Source of the DNA: a virus
IMG/VR virus record: IMGVR_UViG_3300026518_000062
Span: 1 to 22,806 of that record
DNA length: 22,806 bases
Direction: 5' to 3' (one strand)
Shown here: piece after piece, positions 15,446 through 22,695 of the stretch
Position numbering within the stretch: the first letter of the stretch is position 1
How the letters are laid out: each line of letters opens with the position of its first letter
Notes under the pieces: model-generated
The model's database searches: none
What the model saw: only the letters and a program-made list of their open reading frames with translations
What the model was told of the DNA's origin: nothing
Translations under genes and position numbers: made by a program

Positions 15446-16878
15446 TATTTACCCTCCTGTGTAGGTATTTCAATGCCTGCTTTCGCATACATCTCTTTTC
15501 TCAATTTTAGTTTCTCTATCTCGTCCTCTATCTCTTCTCGATAAACGTCTTCGATGTTACGACCACGCTTAGAGACAATCTCTCTTTTTGAGTGTGTACC
15601 ATTATCAATATTTTTTGCATTTGCCGCAGCAGTTTTCATTGGTTCTATATCAATTTCGCTTACTCTCATAAAGTCGAATTTATGGTATTTTGATGGATTT
15701 GTGAAATAACCGTCTATGTTTATATGCCCTGCTGTAACGCCAACCTTGACTACGTTTTTAAGTATAGGCAGCATTACTTTTTTACTAAGATTATCAAACT
15801 CAATGCTCCAATTAATTTGAGCAAGTGCGAGCATAGCTTTTATTGCAGAGTAATTTGATTTTGATGGATCTTGGTACACTATTTGAGAACTTAACCCCTG
15901 TGATGAAGACACTTTTAGCTGAGAGTTGTTTGTCAATGCTGTATAAATCGAGTCGGTGTTGTTTGAGTCTAATACTATTTCATCATCTCTTGGAATTGGA
16001 GTAAGCCCCTGCGGTTTTACAGCTTGCTCACTAATCCTTTTCATTAGCTTTGCGATATTGTCGTTTTTAGCTTTTGAGTCTTGTGTTTGTCGGGCTATCT
16101 TCATAATATCATCATACAATGAAGTTTTCCAATATCTGCCAGCTTTGCTTTTGTCTATTGCCGACTTCAGCTCTGCATCGCTGTATTGCTCAAGATTGTC
16201 AATAGACGGCAATATTGTTGATAGCTTAGAAACCGCTGTATATTGAGAAAGGCTTATCCATACAGGAGAATAATATATCAACTCTGACTTATCAACAAGT
16301 CTCGATATGCTTCTAGTTTGGTCGGTAAATAAATAAATGCCCGTTATTCTGCCGTACTTGTCTTTTTTTATACCGTTTAGAACATTTGTCTTTTTAAGGT
16401 TTTTTGAGGTGTCTATCATCCCAACTTCTATAAGTTCAAACCGATAAGGTATATCCCACTCTGAATTAAAGTGGTGTCTCACTAAGAAACCTCCGTCTTT
16501 ATCGGTAAATTCCACCATTGAACGCCAAGCCTCGTCAAGATGCCACCTTCCAGTTACTTCACAGTTCTCATCACTTGAAAATTCTTTAATATAGTCTTCT
16601 ATTTGAGTATTCAATTCAGGATTATCTTTAATTCTCGATTGAATATTCACTTTTGTACCGATTATGCCTGCTTTGTTTGCATTAATTATGGACGGGATGT
16701 CTGTGCCGTTTGCTCCGTGCCATCTGATAACTTCTCTTACATTTTTTGCAAAAGAAATATCTATCTTTTCTATGCTTTCGTCAGTAACAGGCTTGTTTTT
16801 TACTGTTTCAAGTTCGTTTACCGCTACGTATCCGAATTTTCCATATAGCCAATTTTGGATATTTGTTAAAAATGTCAT
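15445..16878 (-). CDS. B: Portal protein (lambda B type)
   Basis: The 477-aa protein matches the lambda-type portal family (Phage_portal_2). NVREVIRWHGANGTDIPSI lies at about 45-63, then NANKAGIIGTKVNIQSRI, the 'R...rn.......i..n.vG.g....s' signature. GGFLVRHHF follows near 130, and SRLVDKSELIYYSPVW around 210. The C-terminal region is helical and charged (DEIEKLKLRKEMYAKAG). Twelve copies would form the ring through which DNA enters. The ATG overlaps the W stop as ATGA. Length is a little under the 533 aa of lambda B. Confidence 0.9.
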   Translation of the reverse strand: MTFLTNIQNWLYGKFGYVAVNELETVKNKPVTDESIEKIDISFAKNVREVIRWHGANGTDIPSIINANKAGIIGTKVNIQSRIKDNPELNTQIEDYIKEFSSDENCEVTGRWHLDEAWRSMVEFTDKDGGFLVRHHFNSEWDIPYRFELIEVGMIDTSKNLKKTNVLNGIKKDKYGRITGIYLFTDQTRSISRLVDKSELIYYSPVWISLSQYTAVSKLSTILPSIDNLEQYSDAELKSAIDKSKAGRYWKTSLYDDIMKIARQTQDSKAKNDNIAKLMKRISEQAVKPQGLTPIPRDDEIVLDSNNTDSIYTALTNNSQLKVSSSQGLSSQIVYQDPSKSNYSAIKAMLALAQINWSIEFDNLSKKVMLPILKNVVKVGVTAGHINIDGYFTNPSKYHKFDFMRVSEIDIEPMKTAAANAKNIDNGTHSKREIVSKRGRNIEDVYREEIEDEIEKLKLRKEMYAKAGIEIPTQEGK

Positions 16879-17075
16879 AATGAGCTATGCTCCCAAGCTG
16901 TTATTTTTGCTTCAATTGCATCTATTTGTGTTTGGAGCTTATCTATTTGGAGGGTTTGAGTATGAAAATTTCCTTTTCCGAATGAGTGTACTTTGTTTTC
17001 CACTATTTCATCTAAAGTAGCTTGATATTTGTCTCGTCTGGTCTTTAGTTGTGAAATTCTCTCTGCTTTTGTCAA
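16875..17075 (-). CDS. W: Head-tail joining protein W
   Basis: The 66-aa protein has the W build: an N-terminal helix (AERISQLKTRRDKYQATL), a short beta hairpin (FGKGNFHTQTLQ) and a C-terminal helix (IDKLQTQIDAIEAKITAW). Lambda W is 68 aa and fills the portal channel so that FII can attach. It lies between terminase and portal as in lambda. The start given is TTG; its ribosome site is poor. AAGAGG lies 40 bases further up in the same open frame but has no ATG, GTG or TTG at the right distance, so the real N-terminus is not certain. Confidence 0.75.
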   Translation of the reverse strand: MTKAERISQLKTRRDKYQATLDEIVENKVHSFGKGNFHTQTLQIDKLQTQIDAIEAKITAWEHSSL

Positions 17076-17121
17076 GGGTAAGTCCGTCTTTTTGTAGAGT
17101 GTTTTAATCCTCTTTTTTGAA

Positions 17122-17137
17122 TGTCGCCGTCACGACA
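17122..17137 (-). other. Small GC-rich hairpin in the W leader
   Basis: TGTCG / CGACA with a 6-base loop forms a short GC-rich stem in an otherwise AT-rich leader between the promoter and gene W. There is no U-run, so it is not a terminator. It may shape the 5' end of the W-portal mRNA. Confidence 0.35.
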
Positions 17138-17143
17138 CATATT

Positions 17144-17183
17144 GCCTACTTCATATTATATAATATTAATATATAAAAAGCAA
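17144..17183 (-). promoter_or_regulatory. Promoter upstream of gene W, twin of the tape measure promoter
   Basis: On the minus strand TTGCTT (17178-17183), a 17-base spacer and perfect TATAAT (17155-17160) lie in the 144-base gap after the large terminase gene. The 14-bp palindrome ATATTATATAATAT (17153-17166) and the bases after it match the tape measure promoter at 20 of 23 positions, with three transitions. The -35 is weak. A start near 17148 would give a leader of about 70 bases to the TTG of W. Confidence 0.55.
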
Positions 17184-17219
17184 GTTATTCGCATAACTAT
17201 TGCAAAATCACATTCGTAT

Positions 17220-19211
17220 TTAGTTTAAAAAATCATCTAAAATTTTATCAAAACTTTCATCTTTTGGTTTTTGCATAATACTAACATTGTCTATCATTGC
17301 TAAGGCGACCGCCTGTACCGCATTGTCGAAGTAATGGTTATCTATTGATTGGTTTCGCTTTTCCCATGTCTTCTTAGACGCAACTTTTCCTGTTTTTTTA
17401 TCTATCTTGTAAATATATTCTTCTGATGTCATTTGTCTTTCATAGTCAGTAGATAGCGATTTTTCGCCTTTTTCCATCTTTGATTCTGCATCTTCCGCTA
17501 TCGTATTGTTTATAAAAAACATTCTTGTCGAGTAGTTTTTTGCTCTCTCTTCGCCTTTTGCTTTCTCTATGCTTCTCTCGATCATGTTGTTTAATTCATT
17601 CTTTATGAGGGTGTTGTTTATTTTTATTGCTCGTATCGGAGTTTTCAACCTTTTTTCAGTTGAAACATTTTTTGACACTTCCGTGTAGTACCATAATCTA
17701 CCACTAGCATCGTTTTGTACGCCCATTGTCGGAAAAATAAGTCCATCCATGCCTTTATCTAGTATTAGGCTTGTTATCCACGCATCTACTTCTGCTGTAC
17801 GCTCTAATATTCCGAGTCTGTCAATTACTGTCTTGTCTATCAAAAAAGTTTTTCCATTTTTGTCTTTAAGCCTTAACCCCATTAGCATCTCAAGCTCATC
17901 AAATGTCTCAACAAATCCTTTCATAACCGTATGCCCGTTGAACCCATAAGTAAACGCAATTACTGAGTACCAAAACCCGAATTTTTGTGTATCTATCGTC
18001 AAATACACTTTTACTGTATCATCTGGTATTATTTTTTCATCAATTCCATTTGAGATAAGTAGAAAATCATTTTTCTCTACACTTTTGACTTCTTGTTCAT
18101 ACATCTCATTAAAATAACCTCTGTATATCTTATCAAGCAGTGTATGTTTCATTTGACTAAAGTCTGCATCTATTAGCATTTCTGCTATACTTTCAAGTGT
18201 AGTAAAATACATAGACAGTGCATTTGCTTTATACCCGATTGTGTTTCCGCTATGCTCTCCATCGTAAACAAACCATCGTACTTTTTTTGAAAGAATTTGG
18301 TTATCTCTCTCTTGTGTGGTTATCTTAGCAGAGCAGCACTCGCATTCAATATATACATTTTTTAAAGCCTCTGTTTTATATTTTATTGGTTGAACCTCAC
18401 CCTCATCAATTGAATGATCCGCAATATAGTCTTCAACTGTAAGATATTTTAAATGTGATGATTTCATGTAAAAGAACTCTTCGCAGTGGGGACATTGTAT
18501 TTCAAAACGCTTTTTTGTTTCACAATCATTCAAATTCCTATTTATCTCATCGTTTGAATCCTCCATCGTAGAAACAAGAAATATCTTTCTAAAGAATTTC
18601 TCATAAGATTTTGTTCTTTCTATTGCTTCGGATACTGCACCATCTTCAAACTCTGCTATCTCATCTGCTTGAAAGTATTTAATTGACAAAGATTTTCTTT
18701 CTCCTCTTGAAGAACCGGTAACAGATAGCCCACCTCCTGCAACTCTTAACTCAGCCCCTCTGTTTCTTAACTTCTCTACACTTGTAAAGTCGTGCATTTT
18801 TCCTTTGAGTGATTTTATTCCGTTCATAAAAGGATTTAGTTTTTTTGTTAAGTATCTAGGTATTCCTTTTGCAGTTGGTATCATGAGTTGCGACGGGGCA
18901 GGATCGGTGTCAAGTGATTTTGCGGTTATACTAAAAAGTGCAGTTGTCTTCGCAGTCTGAGAGCTCCACATAAGCACTTGCTTCCATACTTCTGGTCTGT
19001 CGTAGTCATCAAACACTTCCTCTAGGTGAGGCGTGTATTTTAGTCTCATCTTTCCACCTATCGGGGAACTGTCTGTGCTAAGAATAACATTCTCCTCCAC
19101 CCACTCTTTTGTAGGCTGAAACGGAGTCCACTTATATATGCATTCCACTCTTTTTCCGACAAATGTCAAAACTAAGTCTTGTATGAAATCTACAATTTTT
19201 TCAAATGCCAT
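17220..19211 (-). CDS. A: Terminase large subunit (lambda A type)
   Basis: The 663-aa protein has the GpA layout. The ATPase domain shows a Walker A-like WSSQTAKTT at 82-90, DPAPSQLMIPTAKG at 103-116 (the 'dP.p.l.v.Pt' element) and Walker B-like YFQADEIAEF with Asp183-Glu184. A Cys cluster follows: CPHC at 240-243 and CECC at 290-293, a likely zinc site seen in GpA proteins. The nuclease domain starts with LTIDTQ (Asp407) and ends with NHYFDNAVQAVALAMI near the C-terminus. It cuts concatemers at cos and pumps DNA through the portal. The gene follows the small subunit with no gap. Confidence 0.92.
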   Translation of the reverse strand: MAFEKIVDFIQDLVLTFVGKRVECIYKWTPFQPTKEWVEENVILSTDSSPIGGKMRLKYTPHLEEVFDDYDRPEVWKQVLMWSSQTAKTTALFSITAKSLDTDPAPSQLMIPTAKGIPRYLTKKLNPFMNGIKSLKGKMHDFTSVEKLRNRGAELRVAGGGLSVTGSSRGERKSLSIKYFQADEIAEFEDGAVSEAIERTKSYEKFFRKIFLVSTMEDSNDEINRNLNDCETKKRFEIQCPHCEEFFYMKSSHLKYLTVEDYIADHSIDEGEVQPIKYKTEALKNVYIECECCSAKITTQERDNQILSKKVRWFVYDGEHSGNTIGYKANALSMYFTTLESIAEMLIDADFSQMKHTLLDKIYRGYFNEMYEQEVKSVEKNDFLLISNGIDEKIIPDDTVKVYLTIDTQKFGFWYSVIAFTYGFNGHTVMKGFVETFDELEMLMGLRLKDKNGKTFLIDKTVIDRLGILERTAEVDAWITSLILDKGMDGLIFPTMGVQNDASGRLWYYTEVSKNVSTEKRLKTPIRAIKINNTLIKNELNNMIERSIEKAKGEERAKNYSTRMFFINNTIAEDAESKMEKGEKSLSTDYERQMTSEEYIYKIDKKTGKVASKKTWEKRNQSIDNHYFDNAVQAVALAMIDNVSIMQKPKDESFDKILDDFLN

Positions 19212-19871
19212 CTATTTTCCAATCAATGATACTAAGGCATCAAAGAATTTCACACCATCTTTTTTTCTTGGCTTATTCACAATCGTGTGCATATCTTCAA
19301 TTCGTGCAGCGTAATGGTCGTCAAGCATTGGTGTAATTTCCTGCTTAGACTTATTTTCAAGAAGTATAGGCAGAACTTTTAAGTCGCTCTTGTATTGTGC
19401 CAAATGTAACGCTCCTATCTCTGCCATTGCTTTATCTGTGTCTTCGGCAGGGATTAGCTTCTTTGTGAGTTCAAGATGCTTCGTTCGCTCTATTTTCACT
19501 TTCTCGATTGTAAGTAGCCTATCAGCTTCTTCTTTGTCAACGTCATTAAGGTCTGAGTTTGAAAAGTCTATAGGAGGCTGTTGCTGTTTTCTTAGTTTAT
19601 CAGTAGCTCTTGATTTTGTAGAATTTATGTTGTTGCGACTCCACTCTTCAACCTCTCTTAAATTAAATAGTTTTGTACGATCAACTTCATATGATTCACT
19701 CACTCCTTTTTTTCTCCAATTTAAAAATTGACGTGAAGATATTGAGAAGTAGTCAGAAACAAAATCGATAGTCACATATAGTTCCCCATCTATCATATAC
19801 GCATCTTGTTTTTTTACATTCTTTGCACCAACAGCTTTTTTAATTTTTGCAATAGATAATTTATCTGCCAT
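19212..19871 (-). CDS. nu1: Terminase small subunit (Nu1-like)
   Basis: From the ATG at 19871 (MADKLSIAKI) the protein is 219 aa. A TTG start 36 bases further up would add residues but only by reading deeper into the preceding gene. Residues about 40-90 form a winged-helix DNA-binding part: TIDFVSDYFSISSRQFLNWRKKGV, then LFNLREVEEW. This corresponds to Nu1 'adiF..S...i..W...G.P'. Then DKEEADRLLTIEKVKIERTKHLEL and LIPAEDTDKAMAEIGAL match the Nu1 helical domain. It binds cosB repeats and loads the large subunit. It overlaps the 69-aa gene by 11 bases. Confidence 0.85.
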   Translation of the reverse strand: MADKLSIAKIKKAVGAKNVKKQDAYMIDGELYVTIDFVSDYFSISSRQFLNWRKKGVSESYEVDRTKLFNLREVEEWSRNNINSTKSRATDKLRKQQQPPIDFSNSDLNDVDKEEADRLLTIEKVKIERTKHLELTKKLIPAEDTDKAMAEIGALHLAQYKSDLKVLPILLENKSKQEITPMLDDHYAARIEDMHTIVNKPRKKDGVKFFDALVSLIGK

Positions 19872-20070
19872 TTTCAATAGCCTTCGATACAGCGTGAATT
19901 TTAGCAACTTCTTCTATGTCTATATTATGTTTCTTTACAAACACTCCAATTTTCAATATCTCATAGAATTTCTGCTTGTCTTTCTTGTTTTTATATGATT
20001 GTCTAATATTCTGAGGGGATGTGCCTATGGCATCTGCCACTTCTCGCACAGTTACGAGTTCTGTATTCAT
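19861..20070 (-). CDS. Small HTH DNA-binding protein ahead of terminase (69 aa)
   Basis: Residues about 7-28 (TVREVADAIGTSPQNIRQSYKN) form a clear helix-turn-helix of the MerR/excisionase-like type. The rest is a short, charged helical region. GGAAA lies before its ATG. It is the first gene after the packaging promoter and overlaps Nu1 by 11 bases, so the two are made together. It might regulate the promoter whose inverted repeat lies 60-80 bases upstream, or help terminase at cos. Neither is shown. It is not a standard lambda gene at this place. Confidence 0.7.
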   Translation of the reverse strand: MNTELVTVREVADAIGTSPQNIRQSYKNKKDKQKFYEILKIGVFVKKHNIDIEEVAKIHAVSKAIENGR

Positions 20071-20126
20071 TTGCGTTTCCGTAATATTGTAGTTTGGTAT
20101 TATCTACCATTAATTTCCACTATTAG

Positions 20127-20158
20127 TAAAGTATAAAAAGAAACTATACTTTAGTAAA
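20127..20158 (-). promoter_or_regulatory. Promoter with overlapping inverted repeat for the packaging operon
   Basis: On the minus strand TTTACT (20153-20158), a 17-base spacer and TATACT (20130-20135) form a reasonable sigma70 promoter. A 9-bp perfect inverted repeat, TAAAGTATA (20127-20135) and TATACTTTA (20145-20153), with a 9-base centre, lies over the -10 and spacer. This is where a repressor or activator could bind. The start would be near 20123, about 50 bases before the HTH gene. Confidence 0.5.
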
Positions 20159-20938
20159 ATGGCGGAAAGATGAAGCTAGTTCAATTATAATAGCTTTTTA
20201 CAATTATACTTGTTTATGCGCAAATAATCAAGCCATATCCCCATGTTCAATCGTTAAATAGGGCTTTTTACTTGCTTTTTGCATAAATGATTATGGGAAG
20301 TGGAAATCAGCTGAAAAACTTGGACGAGTGTCTCCCCCTCAGGCTCCGCCCACCCTTAAACCCCAAAACTAGGGCTTACAGTACCTTTTAATGATAACAA
20401 ATATCATCTACAAAAACCTCCAACCCCACTGAATATAGGGCGATACAGCAATTTTAAAAAAAATAACACGTTTTTTCTCAATTTATCCGATTTATGCTCA
20501 ACCTTAAATAAGAGGGTAAAAAATTTATCAAATTTAGTGCGATTTATTGTTAATTTGTAGATTTTATCTTGTGTTTGATGCCCTATAAGTGAATTATAAT
20601 TGTTTTGCATTGTGTGAGTTGCTCTTATTGTGTGCCGTGTGTATATATATTTTAGTGTATAGCACTATGAACTTGTGCCAGTGCTGTGTTATGCGTAGTA
20701 GTTTAATCAGAATAACATTTCATTTTTTCATAGTGTGAGCTTTATTTGTTAGTGCGCTATTTTATGCTAGCTATGATCTATTTTTTAAATGTTGCATATT
20801 TTAAAGTTATGAAGTTTTTTATGAAGTGTGAAGCTGTAAGGGCTTGAAGATATAAGCCCTATTATTTGCAATTAGTTTTGTATCTTATTCTTTAGTATGC
20901 GTCTTTAGGTTCAATGTTTCTATCTTTTTTTTATAATT
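20159..20938. other. Long gap without convincing genes; candidate cos / control region
   Basis: No gene with a good start was found on either strand. The gap holds repeated GCTTTTTAC and CAATTATA words (20185-20275). A GC-rich island lies around 20330-20370 (CCCCTCAGGCTCCGCCCACC on plus). A dyad AGCACT/AGTGCT lies at 20661-20685, GTGTGAG words near 20615 and 20735, and a 7-bp stem AGGGCTT/AAGCCCT at 20839-20860. Its place just upstream of the terminase genes is where lambda has cos and the terminase-binding sites. A replication origin is a second possibility. Neither can be proved from sequence alone. Confidence 0.45.
20839..20860. other. Hairpin downstream of the ArdA gene cluster
   Basis: AGGGCTT and AAGCCCT form a perfect 7-bp stem with an 8-base loop about 80 bases after the last small gene. 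The minus strand has no U-run after it, and the plus strand only a weak one (ATTATTT). It may mark the 3' end of the small-gene transcript through processing, but it is not a clear rho-independent terminator. Confidence 0.35.
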
Positions 20939-20998
20939 TTATCCAAATAGTCCCAAAAAGATTAAAACCGCGATCACTATGATTATATTTTCTAGCAT
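20939..20998 (-). CDS. 19-aa hydrophobic peptide, possible single-pass membrane mini-protein
   Basis: The frame reads MLENIIIVIAVLIFLGLFG and stops. After a short acidic start it is almost wholly hydrophobic and just long enough to span a membrane once. The ATG overlaps the TAG of the 85-aa gene in ATGCTAG, so reinitiation by the same ribosome is likely. It is the last gene of the ArdA cluster. Short membrane peptides of this kind often tune a larger membrane protein or depolarise membranes. Which, if either, applies here is unknown. A chance frame is possible, but this composition is unusual for one. Confidence 0.45.
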   Translation of the reverse strand: MLENIIIVIAVLIFLGLFG

Positions 20999-21249
20999 TG
21001 TATAGCCTCCTTGTATAGTCTTTTTGTAGTGCTGCATGAATAATCTTGTAACCCACAAGCGAAACAATCGCATAATACTTTATCATCTGCATAGATAGCA
21101 ATATACTCATCTTTTTCTATACTGTTTAGCATCTTATCCTTGTTCACTTTATTATTTATAACTCTAGCAGTTTTCCCAACTGCTGAAACCTGTTTCATTA
21201 TTTCTCCCGTTTTTTGATTGATTATTTTTGCTTCAAATTTAATATTCAT
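20992..21249 (-). CDS. Unknown small early protein with Cys cluster (85 aa)
   Basis: I do not recognise the family. The N-terminal half (FEAKIINQKTGEIMKQVSAVG) looks like beta strands. The C-terminal half has Cys-x-Cys-x2-Cys (CDCFAC) followed by two more Cys, which could bind a metal. There is no membrane segment. AAGGGG lies before the ATG. It follows the 84-aa gene by 15 bases. The place within an ArdA cluster suggests an early accessory or anti-defence function. That is guilt by association only. Confidence 0.6.
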   Translation of the reverse strand: MNIKFEAKIINQKTGEIMKQVSAVGKTARVINNKVNKDKMLNSIEKDEYIAIYADDKVLCDCFACGLQDYSCSTTKRLYKEAIQC

Positions 21250-21264
21250 TTTGTACCCCTTATT

Positions 21265-21519
21265 TTAATTATATTGCAGCATTGTTAAACTGCAACTATT
21301 TTTTAGTTCTATATACCCTTTTTTTACTGATTCTATAAAATTATCAACATATCTTACTTTCATTAGTTTTGTATAGTCGTTCATATAGCCTACATTTGAG
21401 CCTTTATATGAAATTAAATATCTACCAAAATAACTATTTTGGTATTTATTCCAGATCATAACAGGTGTAACCGTGAAATCACCTATTTTAAAACTATCTC
21501 TTATTATTGCATTTTTCAT
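21265..21519 (-). CDS. Unknown small early protein (84 aa)
   Basis: No known family is evident. The sequence is beta-rich and aromatic: FKIGDFTVTPVMIWNKYQ, then FGRYLISYKGSNVGYMND, then a helix VDNFIESVKKGY. It is soluble and slightly basic. The ATG overlaps the TGA of the 53-aa gene as ATGA, and AGGGG lies 6-7 bases before it. This strict coupling supports a real gene. Its job is unknown; place suggests early phage takeover or anti-defence. Confidence 0.6.
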   Translation of the reverse strand: MKNAIIRDSFKIGDFTVTPVMIWNKYQNSYFGRYLISYKGSNVGYMNDYTKLMKVRYVDNFIESVKKGYIELKNSCSLTMLQYN

Positions 21520-21677
21520 TTTTCGCCCCTCTTAATTTTGTTATATAGTCCGATTCCTATATAATTCAATTTTTCATCATATAACTTTATTTGATTGTAA
21601 TCAAATATGTCAACTTTTTCAATGTCAATTAATCCCCACGCCGTGCCGCTATAATTTAATTTATAATATTTTTTCAT
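21516..21677 (-). CDS. Unknown 53-aa early protein
   Basis: The frame begins MKKYYKLNYSGTAWGLIDIE and ends NKIKRGEK. A good ribosome site, AAGAGGTGG, lies before its ATG, and its stop overlaps the start of the 84-aa gene as ATGA. It is rich in Tyr, Lys and Ile and looks like a small beta protein without a membrane segment. I cannot assign a function. The coupling to the next gene and the ribosome site make it likely to be translated. Confidence 0.55.
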   Translation of the reverse strand: MKKYYKLNYSGTAWGLIDIEKVDIFDYNQIKLYDEKLNYIGIGLYNKIKRGEK

Positions 21678-21705
21678 CTCATCCACCTCTTAAAATAATT
21701 CTATG

Positions 21706-21723
21706 GCTATTTTTTCAAATAGC
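21706..21723 (-). other. GNRA-type hairpin between ArdA and the 53-aa gene
   Basis: On the minus strand GCTATTT and AAATAGC form a perfect 7-bp stem closed by a GAAA tetraloop, a very stable RNA loop class. There is no U-run, so termination is unlikely. It could protect or separate the ArdA mRNA from the following genes. Confidence 0.4.
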
Positions 21724-21751
21724 ACGTCAATCTTTATTAATATATCGCTGA

Positions 21752-22270
21752 TTAATCGCATCTGCATATATCTCCGTTATACTCTGTATAATCAAACGCT
21801 AAGTCTCTAGATATCGCCTTAATGTCTACATAGCTCCAGTTTGTTTTAAATACTTGCTGCAACGCCTCACCAAAAAGCCCCTCTTCTATAAACTCCTCAG
21901 CTAATGAGTCTATGTTTGTGTCTTCGTATATCTCGCAGTCATCAAGTTTTGACGCTGCATCCTCTAGTTTGTAACCTTGACAATTTATCAAGAAGTTTAT
22001 TTTTTTAATCTCCGTTTCATTAAGTCCGCTGATTATTTCATACACTTCATATGCTTCATGTAATGATTCATCGCCTTTAATTGTGCCTGTTTCATCACCC
22101 TCAACATCAGCAACAAATAATTCTAAATCATCACTATTTAAGCCCTCTTCTTTTTTTAGCTCTTTAAAGTGTTTTTCTATTTCTTCAATCTCGACATCTT
22201 CAAGATCAAACCATTCGCACGCTAAAATTCCGTTGTTATATAATTCCCAATCTTCAACTGCTACTCTCAT
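21752..22270 (-). CDS. ardA: Antirestriction protein ArdA
   Basis: The 172-aa protein has the ArdA opening: a strand, then YNNGILACEW (11-20), which matches the 'YN.G...G.W.dl' motif. Later come LAEEFIEEGLF and WSYVDIKAISRDLAFDY, matching the closing 'Y.d....arDl' motif. About 47 of 172 residues are Asp or Glu and basic residues are few, as expected for a protein that mimics the shape and charge of B-form DNA. ArdA binds type I restriction-modification enzymes and blocks them when phage or plasmid DNA enters. AAGGAT lies before the ATG. Early expression is expected. Confidence 0.92.
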   Translation of the reverse strand: MRVAVEDWELYNNGILACEWFDLEDVEIEEIEKHFKELKKEEGLNSDDLELFVADVEGDETGTIKGDESLHEAYEVYEIISGLNETEIKKINFLINCQGYKLEDAASKLDDCEIYEDTNIDSLAEEFIEEGLFGEALQQVFKTNWSYVDIKAISRDLAFDYTEYNGDICRCD

Positions 22271-22325
22271 GATTTATCCTTTTTATGCTATTATTACATT
22301 TCTTATTTATAAGAGGGGCGGGAGT

Positions 22326-22418
22326 TTAATCGCTCCCTTTGTTTATAATCTCGATGATTTTTAAGAGTGCTTCCAACACTTTTAAAATAGAGATTATAAG
22401 CTTAAGATGTTTTTTCAT
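22326..22418 (-). CDS. 30-aa amphipathic peptide upstream of ArdA
   Basis: The frame reads MKKHLKLIISILKVLEALLK and goes on for ten more residues to KGSD. Hydrophobic residues alternate with Lys and Glu at helix spacing, giving a cationic amphipathic helix. Size and pattern resemble membrane-active toxin peptides such as E. coli TisB, but no homology is claimed. AGAGGCGGAG lies just before the ATG. The gene ends about 55 bases before ArdA. A 5-bp stem GGGAG/CTCCC (22320-22337) covers its stop. It could be a toxin, a holin-like peptide, or a leader peptide for ArdA. Confidence 0.5.
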   Translation of the reverse strand: MKKHLKLIISILKVLEALLKIIEIINKGSD

Positions 22419-22695
22419 CTGCTCCGCCTCTTTTTAATTTTGGACTTACATTGTCAGAATTTCCAACAACCGCCAAAACAACTAAAATTTAAAAAACCCG
22501 TTTCGTTTTTGAAACAATGTAACTATAATATAAACCGGAATTTAATACCTTAAAGCTATTTCTTAATCCATTTATATTTTTATAGTTTTTTTTGAAGTGC
22601 CTACTTTACTGGGTTTGTGAGCTTTTTTCGTTGATTTTGATTATTATTATCTATGATATTATTTTATATGAAGTTTTAGGCTGAAATGCCTATGT
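22419..22695. other. Non-coding gap, probable control region of the ArdA cluster
   Basis: No gene was found. Several AT-rich -10-like words occur on the minus strand, such as TATAGT (22522-22527) and TATAAA, but none has a good -35. Two copies of GTAAACAT spaced 19 bases apart lie at its right border (the right copy falls in the partial frame). A promoter for the small early genes should be here, but I cannot name its exact place. Confidence 0.35.
22491..22517 (-). terminator. Possible rho-independent terminator
   Basis: On the minus strand GTTTC and GAAAC form a 5-bp stem around a 6-base loop. Two wobble pairs can extend it, then a G and six T follow. The stem is short. It would end transcripts arriving from the right edge, or act as an attenuator ahead of the 30-aa peptide and ArdA. 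Confidence 0.4.

Noticed and set aside
19872-19907. Upstream TTG extension of the small terminase
   Set aside because: It overlaps the HTH gene further and adds residues without a domain. The ATG at 19871 is the simpler start.
20344-20354. Eleven bases AGGCTCCGCCC also known from ColE1-type plasmid origins
   Set aside because: The match is too short, and no RNA I/II-like structure or surrounding similarity was seen. A chance match in a GC-rich island is more likely.
20404-20610. 68-codon frame on the minus strand in the long gap
   Set aside because: No ribosome site near its ATG, basic low-complexity composition and no link to a neighbour gene. Treated as part of the non-coding gap.
21687-21723. 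11-codon GTG-start frame between ArdA and the 53-aa gene
   Set aside because: Very short, no clear ribosome site, and it coincides with the GAAA hairpin. Structure is the better explanation.
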